Below are positions 8,698 to 15,680 of a DNA stretch of 28,264 nucleotides, in pieces. A model generated the notes under the pieces. That model saw only the letters and a program-made list of their open reading frames with translations, made no database searches and was not told the DNA's origin. The position numbers and the translations under genes were made by a program. Numbering within the stretch: position 1 is the stretch's first letter; every line of letters starts with the position of its first letter. The stretch comes from Deinococcus aquiradiocola (GTDB lineage Bacteria; Deinococcota; Deinococci; Deinococcales; Deinococcaceae). The DNA is taken from assembly GCF_014646915.1 (NCBI RefSeq), contig NZ_BMOE01000007.1, positions 80,157 to 108,420 on the forward strand, read 5' to 3'.

Positions 8698-9843
8698 GGC
8701 CACGATCTCCTTCAGGAATGTGCTGGTGAGCGCCCAGAGCTGGGCGAGTTGAACTGGGGGGCGGGGGGGCGCAGGTGAAACCGTCCTGCCCTTGGTTTTC
8801 CGGGCGGTCACGGCCGCGCTGTCCGCTGCTGCGGTAGGTTTGAGGACGGCGTCGAAAGGCGGCTTGAGATGCCTCTTCAGAAAGCTGGAGGCCCGGTCCG
8901 GGAGGAGAAACAGGTCCTCGTAAATCCCGACCGATTGACCGTCGACCGGATCTTTGCCTTTCCTGGCCGCCCAGGTGCTGCGGGCCACCAGTGCATTCCA
9001 GGCTGCGGAGTGACGCTGTTCCGCCGTCTGGAGGAATGCCAGGGCAGGGTGACTCAGGGGGAAGATCCGCACGTCTGGTCCTTGGCCGCTGTTGCTGAGG
9101 TGGTGGACCGTCAGACCGCCTCGCAGTCGCTGGAACTGTCCTCCCTGGGCTACGGGGGCGTCGGCGAGGGCACGGAGGGGTTCACGCAGGCCCTCGATCA
9201 CGCGCGTTTTGGGGGAAGTCCACCCCTGCCCTTTCTCGCTCAGCAGGTAAGAGTCGTTGGCCCGCTGCTTGAGCTTGCCCTGCCAGCGGATCACCAGTGC
9301 CATGAGGGCCCGCTCGTCATCGGCCGCGACCACCATCGCCTTGCCGCTCACCAGGGGCGCCGCGACAGCCAGGCCCTGGAGGGCGGTGATGGCCAGGCCG
9401 CTGAGCGGAACGCCAGGTTGTCCGTCCGGGAAGAAGTTCATGGGGCCGCGTCCCATGAGCATTGGGAAGAGGTCCCTGGAGACCCGCTGTTGAGCGGGCA
9501 GTTCGGGAAAGAAAGCGCAGGGCACGGGGAGCCCGTTGGGGTGCTGGTAGGCATCGATGACTCCGACCAGCACGGCCCTCTTCTTCTCGTCGCTGAAGGT
9601 CGTGTTCAGGAAGTTGATGGTGAAGACGACAGCGATCCAGCTCGTGAGTTCCGGTGTGAAGTAGTACTGCAGTGCCCACGTTTTGAAGGCGCTGATGTCT
9701 GACGCCGTCACGTCTTCGGGGTGTTCTTTCCCGGCGAAGACCGTCATTCCGGCGATCGCCATGTCCATGATCGGGTGATGGGTCCAGTGCAGGCCAAGGG
9801 CTGCCGCTTGCCGGTCGGTCTGGGTCGTGGTCGTGTGTGTCAA
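8308..9843 (-). CDS. cas8: Cascade large subunit Cas8 (Cst1-like, type I-B)
   Basis: This 511-aa protein is the first gene of the minus-strand cas operon and should recognise the PAM and recruit Cas3. The N-terminus HPIMDMAIAGMTVFAGKEHPEDV matches the Cst1 opening. The zinc-finger cysteine pairs common in Cst1 relatives are missing; I see a single cysteine, in PVPCAFFP. The start appears to be TTG at 9843, because GAGGTG lies about 8 nt upstream and no ATG occurs before residue 26. The C-terminal third is a helical segment that is probably also made separately as Cas11. The family assignment is firm. The Cas8a1/Cas8b1 naming is less so. Confidence 0.88.
   Translation of the reverse strand: MTHTTTTQTDRQAAALGLHWTHHPIMDMAIAGMTVFAGKEHPEDVTASDISAFKTWALQYYFTPELTSWIAVVFTINFLNTTFSDEKKRAVLVGVIDAYQHPNGLPVPCAFFPELPAQQRVSRDLFPMLMGRGPMNFFPDGQPGVPLSGLAITALQGLAVAAPLVSGKAMVVAADDERALMALVIRWQGKLKQRANDSYLLSEKGQGWTSPKTRVIEGLREPLRALADAPVAQGGQFQRLRGGLTVHHLSNSGQGPDVRIFPLSHPALAFLQTAEQRHSAAWNALVARSTWAARKGKDPVDGQSVGIYEDLFLLPDRASSFLKRHLKPPFDAVLKPTAAADSAAVTARKTKGRTVSPAPPRPPVQLAQLWALTSTFLKEIVAMDKARLEALSTVGDELATWIADEEDMGLFRKLYEARRPATLRAVLLSASLERVKRDLPPFLTLERYQDLFMEGEERARADFYLSRDLLKMRLIERLHADERKPLVRNKAALEDIDVPTPDLTETAEGDE
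8707..8712 (-). promoter_or_regulatory. Internal ribosome binding site for Cas11
   Basis: Read on the minus strand this is AAGGAG, continuing as AAGGAGAT, 9 nt before an in-frame ATG inside cas8. It encodes Lys-Glu-Ile within Cas8, so it also serves as coding sequence. It is as good as or better than the site ahead of cas8 itself. Confidence 0.6.
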
Positions 9844-10003
9844 ATCGGTTTCACCTCCACGAATGAGTCTGAAAGATCAGTGCGTCACTGGAAGCCTGCC
9901 ACAAGCGGGGGCGGCGTGGGGACGAATGTGTCGTGTCGGCTGAATTGGGAGCGATGCCGTTCACGTGAAGAAATTGCCCATCCGGGAATTCGGAGTCCCT
10001 TTG
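9844..10003. promoter_or_regulatory. Divergent control region between cas8 and the toxin-antitoxin pair
   Basis: About 190 bp separate the cas8 start from the antitoxin start. The cas8 side shows the sequence GGAGGTGAAACC just upstream of the TTG. The promoter for the seven-gene cas operon must lie here or further upstream, but I see no convincing -35/-10 pair. A CACGTG palindrome occurs at 9962-9967. No gene is visible on either strand. Confidence 0.4.
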
Positions 10004-10029
10004 CCTTACTTTGCTATCCTGAAGTAAGG
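10004..10029 (+). promoter_or_regulatory. Palindromic operator upstream of the toxin-antitoxin pair
   Basis: The perfect inverted repeat CCTTACTT (10004-10011) / AAGTAAGG (10022-10029) has a 10-nt spacer that contains TATCCT, a possible -10 box. The right arm runs into the AAGGAG ribosome binding site (10026-10031) of the antitoxin. AbrB/MazE-type antitoxins usually repress their own promoter through such palindromes, so this is the likely autoregulatory site. Confidence 0.6.
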
Positions 10030-10036
10030 AGAATCC

Positions 10037-10366
10037 ATGCGTACACCCACCCGCGCCACCGCCACCCTCTCCAGCAAAGGCCAGCTCACGCTCCCCAAAG
10101 AGGTCCGCGAGCGTCTCGGCGTGCAGAAAGGTGACGAGGTCGAATTCACTCTCGACGACCACGGCATCCACCTGCGCCCCCGCCGCCAGGGCGACAACCC
10201 CTTCCTCCGCTGGGTCCAGGACGGCCCCGTGCAGCACCAGGCGGATCAGCCCCTGATCCACGCCCGGCACGCCGGCCTCAACGAGCAGGAACGCGCCCTT
10301 CTGCAGTCCGGCCCCGGCGCGAACGTCATCCGCCTCAACGACCTGGACGAAGACGGCCACGCTTGA
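10037..10366 (+). CDS. AbrB/MazE-type antitoxin
   Basis: This 109-aa protein has an N-terminal swapped-hairpin AbrB DNA-binding domain at about residues 6-48 (ATLSSKGQLTLPKEVRERLG, then GDEVEF). The C-terminal half, rich in Gln, His and Asp, would wrap the toxin. The ATG at 10037 follows AAGGAG. Its stop overlaps the start of the PIN-domain gene by 4 nt (TTGA), the classic antitoxin-first arrangement. It should neutralise the downstream toxin and repress the shared promoter through the palindrome just upstream. It lies between the two cas transcription units, which is unusual enough to suggest a link to CRISPR maintenance. Confidence 0.88.
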   Translation: MRTPTRATATLSSKGQLTLPKEVRERLGVQKGDEVEFTLDDHGIHLRPRRQGDNPFLRWVQDGPVQHQADQPLIHARHAGLNEQERALLQSGPGANVIRLNDLDEDGHA

Positions 10367-10791
10367 TCACCGCCCTCGACACCAACGTGCTCGTGTTCGT
10401 CTACGACCGCGCACCCCACGCGCCAGAACTGGCCCGGCAACTGCACACCCTCGCCCGCGGCGGCCCCCTCGTTATCTGTGGCGTGGTGTACGCCGAACTC
10501 CTCGCCGGCCCCACGCGCCCGAAACCTCAACTCGACATCTTCCTCCGGGACATGGGCGTGCACCTCGACGCGGACATGACGGAAGCCGTGTGGGCCGAGG
10601 CGGGACGCGCCAACGCGGATTACCACGCCCGGCGGCGCGCGGGCGGTCTGATCAAGGAACGACCGGTCCTCCCGGACTTCCTGGTCGGCGCTCACGCCCT
10701 CCACCGGGCCGACCGCCTGTACACCGAGAACGTCGCTGACTTCAGCGACTTCCCTGCCCTCACCGTGATCGAAGCCCCCAGGATGCCCTGA
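10363..10791 (+). CDS. vapC: PIN-domain toxin, VapC-like ribonuclease
   Basis: This 142-aa PIN-domain protein is expected to be an Mg-dependent endoribonuclease toxin. The acidic active-site residues can be placed at D6 (TALDTNVLVF), E45 (VVYAELLAG), D105 (VLPDFLVGAHA) and the D126-D129 region (ENVADFSDF). The layout and size are typical of VapC. The start codon appears to be TTG at 10363, overlapping the antitoxin stop, and there is no nearby ATG that would keep D6. A weak start codon read by translational coupling would keep toxin output below antitoxin output. All motifs look intact, so the toxin is probably active. Confidence 0.88.
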   Translation: MITALDTNVLVFVYDRAPHAPELARQLHTLARGGPLVICGVVYAELLAGPTRPKPQLDIFLRDMGVHLDADMTEAVWAEAGRANADYHARRRAGGLIKERPVLPDFLVGAHALHRADRLYTENVADFSDFPALTVIEAPRMP

Positions 10792-10827
10792 CCCTCAATT
10801 GCGGCCTTGAATGACGCTTCCCCGACG

Positions 10828-10833
10828 TAAGCT
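10828..10833 (+). promoter_or_regulatory. Possible leaderless -10 box for cas6
   Basis: TAAGCT lies 5 nt before the cas6 ATG, and no Shine-Dalgarno sequence is visible. A TANNNT box this close to the start codon fits the leaderless transcripts known in Deinococcus. The same hexamer at the same spacing precedes the gene at 14471. Confidence 0.45.
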
Positions 10834-10838
10834 GCCGC

Positions 10839-11783
10839 ATGCCCGATTTCGATCTGCCGTTCACCGTGCTCCGCGTCACCCTGCGGGCCGAAGAGGACGT
10901 CCACCTCCCCCCCTTCCCCGGCTCGAAGCTCGAAGGGGCGTTCGGACGCGCCCTCTACCGCCTCGCGTGCACCCAACCACACCGTGAAACCTGCACTGGC
11001 TGCCCCCTGCAGCCGATCTGCCCGTACGGCCTGACCTACCAGCCCCACCTGCCCGCCGAAGTCCGTGCAGCCTCCCTGGGCACACCGCCACGCCCCGTCG
11101 TGTTCCGGATCCCCCACACGCAGGGCGTGCTCCTCCAGCCGGGCGATACCTTCACCTTCGGCCTCACCATCCTGGGCACTGCCCTGACGCAGCTGCCTTA
11201 CCTGCTCGCCGCCCTGCGCGAAGTGGGCCAGGCCGGACTCGGACACCTCCGAGGCGTCCTGGAACTCACCGAAGTGCAGAGCGTGAACCCTTACACCGGC
11301 GAGACCGTCACGCTCCTCCAGGAAGGACAGCTCGGGGTTCACCTCCACCCGATCATCCTGAACGTCGACCACCTGCCGCCCGTACCCGACGGAGAGGTAA
11401 CGCTCGACCTGCAGTCCCTCGTGAACATCCAGGTCGACGGCAGAACCGTCCAGAACCTGCACTTCCCGGTGCTGGTCCGCGCGCTCCAGCGGCGGATCAG
11501 CAACCTCGAACAGATTCACGGCGGGCGAAGGAGCATGGGGCAGGACTTCACGACCCTCCCCTACCTGGCCAGAACAGTGAACACCCGGAACCTCGATCTC
11601 CGCCCCGTCACCCAGGCACGGAAAGGCAGTCGGCCGAACGAACGGGCAATGATGCACGGCTGGATGGGCACCCTGAGCTACACCGGGGACCTGCGGCCGT
11701 TCTCGGTGCTGCTGAGATACGGCGAGCAACTCGGCGTCGGCAAATGGGCGCACTTCGGTGCCGGCCTCTACACCCTCCGATGA
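10839..11783 (+). CDS. cas6: CRISPR pre-crRNA endoribonuclease Cas6
   Basis: This 314-aa protein should cut the repeat hairpin to release crRNAs with the ACAGAAAC handle. It matches the Cas6 group with a cysteine cluster near the N-terminus: after the opening FPGSKLEGAFGRALYRLAC comes CTGCPLQPICPYG, giving four spaced cysteines that probably bind zinc. A C-terminal RAMP domain ends in the glycine-rich loop GVGKWAHFGAGLYTLR. The catalytic residue cannot be named from sequence alone. It is separated from the other cas genes by the toxin-antitoxin pair and is on the opposite strand. Its stop overlaps the start of the WYL regulator (ATGA), so the two are co-translated. The ATG at 10839 lacks a ribosome binding site and may be leaderless. 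Confidence 0.88.
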   Translation: MPDFDLPFTVLRVTLRAEEDVHLPPFPGSKLEGAFGRALYRLACTQPHRETCTGCPLQPICPYGLTYQPHLPAEVRAASLGTPPRPVVFRIPHTQGVLLQPGDTFTFGLTILGTALTQLPYLLAALREVGQAGLGHLRGVLELTEVQSVNPYTGETVTLLQEGQLGVHLHPIILNVDHLPPVPDGEVTLDLQSLVNIQVDGRTVQNLHFPVLVRALQRRISNLEQIHGGRRSMGQDFTTLPYLARTVNTRNLDLRPVTQARKGSRPNERAMMHGWMGTLSYTGDLRPFSVLLRYGEQLGVGKWAHFGAGLYTLR

Positions 11784-12742
11784 ACCGGAAACGGGACAAG
11801 ACCCGCCGCATCACGCAGTTGCCGAATCTGCTGACGGAACCGCGAACGGTGGCCGAGCTGGCCACCTACTTCGGCTGCCAGCATCAGGAGATTCAACGCG
11901 ACCTGCGGGATCTACGAAGCCACGGACTGGACATCCAGAAGAGTCAGGGCCGGCCACCGCTCTACCACTGCCTGCCGCAGGAAAAGACTGCCCAGACTGC
12001 ACCGGTCCGGGCAGTCATCACCCACGCCATGCTGAGGCTCCTCCATCACCACGCGCCCACCCCCAGCCGCATCTACCACCAGGCGTTGACTGAACTGGCC
12101 GACCAGTTGCCAGAACGTCTGAGGAGCGTCTCCAGTCTGGCGCTCACGGCTCCCTCGGGCGACACGCCCCGCGTCCTCGAGACGATTGCTGCAGCGTGGT
12201 GCTGGGGCCAACCCGTGCGTTTCCTGTACAAGAAACCCAACACGCCTGCGCCGACCTGGAACACCCTGCACATCCTGTTCATGGAGATCAGCCGGAGCAA
12301 CCACGACTGGTACATCATCGGCCGACGCCCGAACGATTCGTCAACCAGGACCTTCCTGCTGAGCCGCATGCTCGATGCCGAGCGCCTGACCGACCAGACC
12401 AGCCCGGAGCAGTTCTACGACCCCCGTCAGGACCTGGACGGCGCCTGGGGGATCATCGGCGGAGTGGAACGGTGCAGGATCGAGTTGCGCTTCCATCCCG
12501 ACGTTCACGACTGGATCGCGGACCGGCAATGGCCAGGACAGCGCGCGTCGCACAGAGACGAGGCAGGCTACTACCACCTGATCCTCGAAGCGCCGCTTCA
12601 CAGGAACGGCGTCCCGGTCGAGATCCTGACCTGGATTCGAGGGTGGGCGCACAACGTGGACGTCGTGTCCCCACCCTGGCTGCGGGCACGCTGGCTTGCC
12701 GAGGCGCAAACACTGCTGGAGAGATCCCGATCCGGGCCGTGA
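11780..12742 (+). CDS. WYL-domain transcriptional regulator
   Basis: This 320-aa protein starts at the ATG that overlaps the cas6 stop by 4 nt; the frame is open upstream, but that start would lie inside cas6. Residues about 1-60 form a winged helix-turn-helix (RRITQLPNLLTEPRTVAELATYFGCQ, then IQRDLRDLRSHGLDI). A central WYL domain follows, with an HDWYIIGRRP stretch and a strand-rich middle, and then a C-terminal WCX-like extension ending in the VDVVSPPWLRARWLAEA helix. WYL proteins sense ligands, often nucleic acid or nucleotides, and several control CRISPR-Cas genes. Coupling to cas6 makes it a candidate regulator of this locus. Its target is not shown by the sequence. Confidence 0.85.
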   Translation: MNRKRDKTRRITQLPNLLTEPRTVAELATYFGCQHQEIQRDLRDLRSHGLDIQKSQGRPPLYHCLPQEKTAQTAPVRAVITHAMLRLLHHHAPTPSRIYHQALTELADQLPERLRSVSSLALTAPSGDTPRVLETIAAAWCWGQPVRFLYKKPNTPAPTWNTLHILFMEISRSNHDWYIIGRRPNDSSTRTFLLSRMLDAERLTDQTSPEQFYDPRQDLDGAWGIIGGVERCRIELRFHPDVHDWIADRQWPGQRASHRDEAGYYHLILEAPLHRNGVPVEILTWIRGWAHNVDVVSPPWLRARWLAEAQTLLERSRSGP

Positions 12743-12797
12743 TTCGATCTGGGCCGGGCAGGACGGTCTCTGTCGGTGCGCCGCCACGAGCACCTTC

Positions 12798-12803
12798 TAC
12801 ACT
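12798..12803 (+). promoter_or_regulatory. Possible leaderless -10 box for the alpha/beta hydrolase
   Basis: TACACT lies 6 nt upstream of the ATG at 12810, with no Shine-Dalgarno sequence between. This matches the TANNNT leaderless arrangement seen at other genes in the window. Confidence 0.4.
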
Positions 12804-12809
12804 TGATGC

Positions 12810-13676
12810 ATGCCCCCAGCACACCCAGGCCCAACGTTCCCGCGGATCATCGCGCACGATCGAGGCCGGCAGATCCACGGTCAGGTGACTGGCTCCGGCG
12901 AACCGACCCTGGTGCTGCTGACCGGACTGGGCACGCCAGCGACGTGGTGGCACGAGTCTGGTGATGCGGTCGAGGATCTCCTGACCCTGGTGGGCCGCGA
13001 AACCTGGGATGATGCCCCGTTCATCGCCCCTGAGCTCGCCAGGCGATTCCGGGTCGTGACTTACGACCGGGCGGGCATGCAGGACAGCACGGCGCCACAG
13101 CAGCCTCGGACCACCGACGACTTCTTTCAGGAGTTGGACGCCGTGCTGCAGGCCGTGGACGTCCAGCAGCCGGTCGTGCTCATCGGCCATTCCATTGGAG
13201 GGCTGATCGCGCTGGAGTACGCTCGCCAGTCCCCAGACAGGGTCCACGCCCTGGTGTTGCTCGACAGCTCCCACCCGGATCAGCTCGCCCAGTTCGCCGT
13301 CGCGACGCCCGCAGATCAGCTCCGGAGCGAGGCGGAGGCGAGACAGGCGTTCCTTGAACATCATCCGGAACGTCCCGATCTGGAGGAGCTCCTGGGGCAG
13401 GGTGCAGACGCGGCCCGGCCAGGGTGTCTGGGAGAAGTCCCGCTGCTGGTGATCTCCAGGGGAATGCGCCCCGGACCGGAGATGGATCCCCCTTTCGACG
13501 CGTCTCTGGAGCGACGTGAACAGATCTGGCAGGCCCTACAAATGGACCTGGTCGCGTGTTCGGTACGAGGACAGCATCTTCGACTGGCCAGTCCCTCCCA
13601 CTACGTCTACCTGGATCAGCCCCGGACGGTGCTGCAGGCCATCCACGCTTTCCTTGAAGGGCTCCACGCTCCTTGA
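12810..13676 (+). CDS. Alpha/beta hydrolase
   Basis: This 288-aa alpha/beta-fold hydrolase has the oxyanion-hole region LLTGLGTPATWW (about 37-48), the YDRAGMQDS strand and turn, the nucleophile elbow GHSIGG with Ser128, and then the strand LVLLDSSHPDQ. The probable catalytic histidine is in the C-terminal SPSHYVYLDQP. The length is normal for the fold. The substrate cannot be told. It stands alone, 67 bp downstream of the WYL gene on the same strand, with its own putative leaderless promoter, so a CRISPR role is not indicated. Confidence 0.85.
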   Translation: MPPAHPGPTFPRIIAHDRGRQIHGQVTGSGEPTLVLLTGLGTPATWWHESGDAVEDLLTLVGRETWDDAPFIAPELARRFRVVTYDRAGMQDSTAPQQPRTTDDFFQELDAVLQAVDVQQPVVLIGHSIGGLIALEYARQSPDRVHALVLLDSSHPDQLAQFAVATPADQLRSEAEARQAFLEHHPERPDLEELLGQGADAARPGCLGEVPLLVISRGMRPGPEMDPPFDASLERREQIWQALQMDLVACSVRGQHLRLASPSHYVYLDQPRTVLQAIHAFLEGLHAP

Positions 13677-14459
13677 CGATGGGTTCCTCGTTCGTTTCGA
13701 GAGAGTGAGTCCTGAGGACCCCGACGGGCGCTGGTCTCGAAGTTCATCCACGTCGCACCCTGCAGGGTCCAGATCACGCGCTGAAGCTGTGCGGGCCAGC
13801 CTCAGCGCCCGGTCACGGCCCGCCCCGAATACCGCCGTGCTCCTTGAGCCGTTTCGTCGGACGTGACATCGATCTGCCGTGTCAGACGCGGAAAAACTCA
13901 AACCAGGGAGCATGAAGAATGCGAAAGAAAGGGCACGAAACCACTGATTTGACCCTGCAGCAGTCGCCTGTTCTCCCTGAAGAGACCCGAGCGACAGGAC
14001 CGGGAACGAGAAAGAATACGTCTCAGACGCTATTTTTCATCCGTGGGCGAGAGCGTTGACCTGAGTGTTGCTTGAGCCGTTCTATGCCGCCGTTAGCGCC
14101 ACCATGGACGCGCCCGGTCCATCCGTGACGAGCACGGCACAGAGAGCAGTTCGCAGGCCCGGTAGACCCGAACGCCGTTTTCGATCATGGCGTATACGGC
14201 TCAGAGGCGATCGGAAGCCGTCAGCGCTTTTTGGCCAGCACCTCTCGTATCCCCTCGATCCCGGGACGTTACTGCCCGACGATGTTGAGGAGACGGACGA
14301 GATCGAGCGGGTACTGGCGGCCAAGGAGACGCTGAGCTTCACGTACCGCCCGCCGAGACGCAACCTTGACGACGTGAGCTGACCCTGCACGTTCAACCGG
14401 GGCGTCCACTCAGCAATCGGCCCCACCACGCCTTTGTGCAGGGGTGCATGGCTTTCCGG
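13677..14459. other. Gene-poor stretch containing repeat copy A
   Basis: This is nearly 800 bp between the hydrolase and the peptidoglycan-binding protein without a supported gene. Its middle third is copy A of a 260-bp diverged repeat. Short open frames exist, the longest at 14065-14382 on the plus strand, but it starts inside the repeat, resembles nothing I know and has no ribosome binding site. The remainder may be decayed coding sequence. Confidence 0.6.
13848..14107 (+). repeat. Diverged 260-bp intergenic repeat, copy A
   Basis: This segment aligns end to end with the reverse complement of 15421-15680, at roughly three quarters identity or better by eye and with very few indels. Shared blocks include GCCGTTTCGTCGGACGT at the left end, GGCACGAAACCACTGATTTG near the middle, TGTTCTCCCTGAA or its one-base variant, and TTTTTCAT followed by GTGGG. 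No reading frame is clearly conserved between the copies, so it behaves as a non-coding repeat, perhaps a small mobile or structured element. It is not related to the CRISPR repeat. Confidence 0.8.
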
Positions 14460-14465
14460 TAAGCT
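14460..14465 (+). promoter_or_regulatory. Possible leaderless -10 box for the peptidoglycan-binding protein
   Basis: TAAGCT lies 5 nt upstream of the ATG at 14471. The hexamer and the spacing are identical to those upstream of cas6. Confidence 0.4.
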
Positions 14466-14470
14466 CAGGT

Positions 14471-14824
14471 ATGAACAGGAGAGCGGCGGTCCTTCTCGTG
14501 ATGGCCCTCGGCATGAGCGCAGCCAGTTTCGAGCCGACCAGTCCCACTTCCATCCGCTATACCGCCCCCGACGGGCAGCGCCGGACAGCGACGTATTTCA
14601 GGGTGCTCACCGTGAGGACACCGCGCCTGTCCGGAGCCGACGTCCGCGAGGTCCAGCGGCGCCTGCGTCAGGTGCTGCCGGACGCCCGGGGCCTGACGAT
14701 CGACGGGTACTACGGCCCGGTCACGGCGGCAGCGGTGAGACGCTACCAGCTCAGGAACGACCTGACGCCGGACGGACGCGTGAACTTCGACACCTGGGAA
14801 GTGCTCTTTGATGTCGGGGAGTGA
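14471..14824 (+). CDS. Small secreted peptidoglycan-binding-domain protein
   Basis: This 117-aa protein has an N-terminal hydrophobic signal segment (MNRRAAVLLVMALGMSAAS), so it is probably exported. After a short linker a PF01471-type peptidoglycan-binding domain fills about residues 50-115: VREVQRRLRQVLPDARGLTIDGYYGP, then TAAAVRRYQ and GRVNFDTWEVL, with the usual G-x-(Y/F)-G-P turn. No catalytic domain is attached. I chose the ATG at 14471 over an in-frame ATG 27 nt upstream because it gives a clean signal peptide and follows the TAAGCT box. A degraded IS5 fragment begins just after its stop codon. Confidence 0.8.
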   Translation: MNRRAAVLLVMALGMSAASFEPTSPTSIRYTAPDGQRRTATYFRVLTVRTPRLSGADVREVQRRLRQVLPDARGLTIDGYYGPVTAAAVRRYQLRNDLTPDGRVNFDTWEVLFDVGE

Positions 14825-14827
14825 ATC

Positions 14828-15067
14828 ATGGACGCGACAGCACCGAAGCAGGTGGTCTGACAGCATGAAGACCTGGCCACCCGTTGACCAACCACTATTG
14901 CCCATCTCCATCCCACAGGGCTTTGCGGTGCTGAAGCAGCGACGGGTTGTCGAACGCCCGTTGGCTTAATTCGGGAAGTTGAGGCGACGAGGCGACTGCA
15001 GAAACGACCGGGAAGCGGATGGATGAGGTCGTGATCCGCCGGATGATCGGTCGATTGGCAGGGAAGA
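14828..15067 (+). mobile_element. Remnant of an IS5-family element (transposase 3' end)
   Basis: This fragment aligns with the last ~240 bp of the transposase gene of the intact IS5 element at 20555-21528, in the opposite orientation. Matching coding blocks include GACCTGG followed by CACCC, GACCAACCAC, AGGGCTTTG, GTGCTGAAGC, GGGTTGTCGAACGC and the terminal CGATTGGCA. Translated, it reads QGFAVLKQRRVVERPLA, then a stop where the intact protein has W, and ends in a degenerate VIRRMIGRLAGKK versus MIRLMTRRLAKK. A small deletion lies near 15000. It has no transposase activity and has lost its outer end. Confidence 0.85.
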
Positions 15068-15339
15068 AAGCGGGAGAAACCAACGAGAGAATCTTCTCGG
15101 TCGCAGCTTGGCGGGATACCCCCTACTACACAGAGGCAGAGCGGGCAGCACTGGCGCTTACCGAAGCAGCGACGCGGCTCGGTGACCGTCCGGAACCAGT
15201 ACCTGACAGGATCTGGTCAGAGGCAGCTCTGCACTATGACGAGGCGGCTCTGGCTGCCCTGACCCTCGCCATCGCCACCATCAACGCGTGGAACCGGATC
15301 AACATCATCACAGGGCAACGGGCGGGAACCGCTTGGTGA
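15068..15339 (+). pseudogene. Truncated AhpD-like/carboxymuconolactone decarboxylase-family gene
   Basis: The peptide AGETNERIFSVAAWRDTPYYTEAERAALALTEA, given here in two parts (AGETNERIFSVAAWRDTPYY and TEAERAALALTEA), is followed by a helical tail with LTLAIATINAWNRI. This is the C-terminal half of AhpD-like alkylhydroperoxidase-fold proteins. The N-terminal half with the redox CxxC motif is missing. The IS5 remnant sits exactly at the break, and the frame is open across the junction from an ATG at 15019, so a 106-aa hybrid could be translated. Without the cysteines it cannot have peroxidase activity. No neighbour suggests a new role. Confidence 0.8.
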
Positions 15340-15420
15340 AATCACACGGAATGGAGCATGGCTATCACCACAGTTCGGAAGCCGTCGGTTCGGAGCCATC
15401 GTCTACTCTCTGGAGAATTC

Positions 15421-15680
15421 CCACGGCGCTGCCAATTCGCGCTGCAGAAAAGCACAAGTAGTACGCAGGTCAAAGCTCCCACCCACAGATGAAAAACAGC
15501 CTCCAAGACGCGTTTCGTCTCGTTCCCAGTCGTGTCGCTGAGGCCTATTCAGGGAGAACGGGCGAGTGCTGCGGAGGCAAATCAGTGGTTTCGTGCCGTT
15601 CCCGTTCCGTTCTTCAGATTCCCTGGTTTGAGATTTCCACGTGCCACACGGCAGATCGACGTAACGTCCGACGAAACGGC
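15421..15680 (-). repeat. Diverged 260-bp intergenic repeat, copy B
   Basis: This is the inverted partner of 13848-14107. It occupies most of the gap between the AhpD-like pseudogene (ending 15339) and the hydrolase gene ending at 15776. Apart from the repeat, I see no gene in 15340-15775. The short minus-strand frame at 15403-15684 lies almost wholly within the repeat and is not matched by a frame in copy A, so I do not call it. Confidence 0.8.

Noticed and set aside
10692..11753. A 353-codon minus-strand frame
   Set aside because: It is antisense to cas6, whose motifs and overlap with the WYL gene are clear.
12453..13364. A 303-codon minus-strand frame
   Set aside because: It spans parts of two real plus-strand genes and shows no family motif.
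14065..14382. A 105-codon plus-strand frame in the gene-poor region
   Set aside because: It starts inside the 260-bp repeat, lacks a ribosome binding site and has no recognisable motif.
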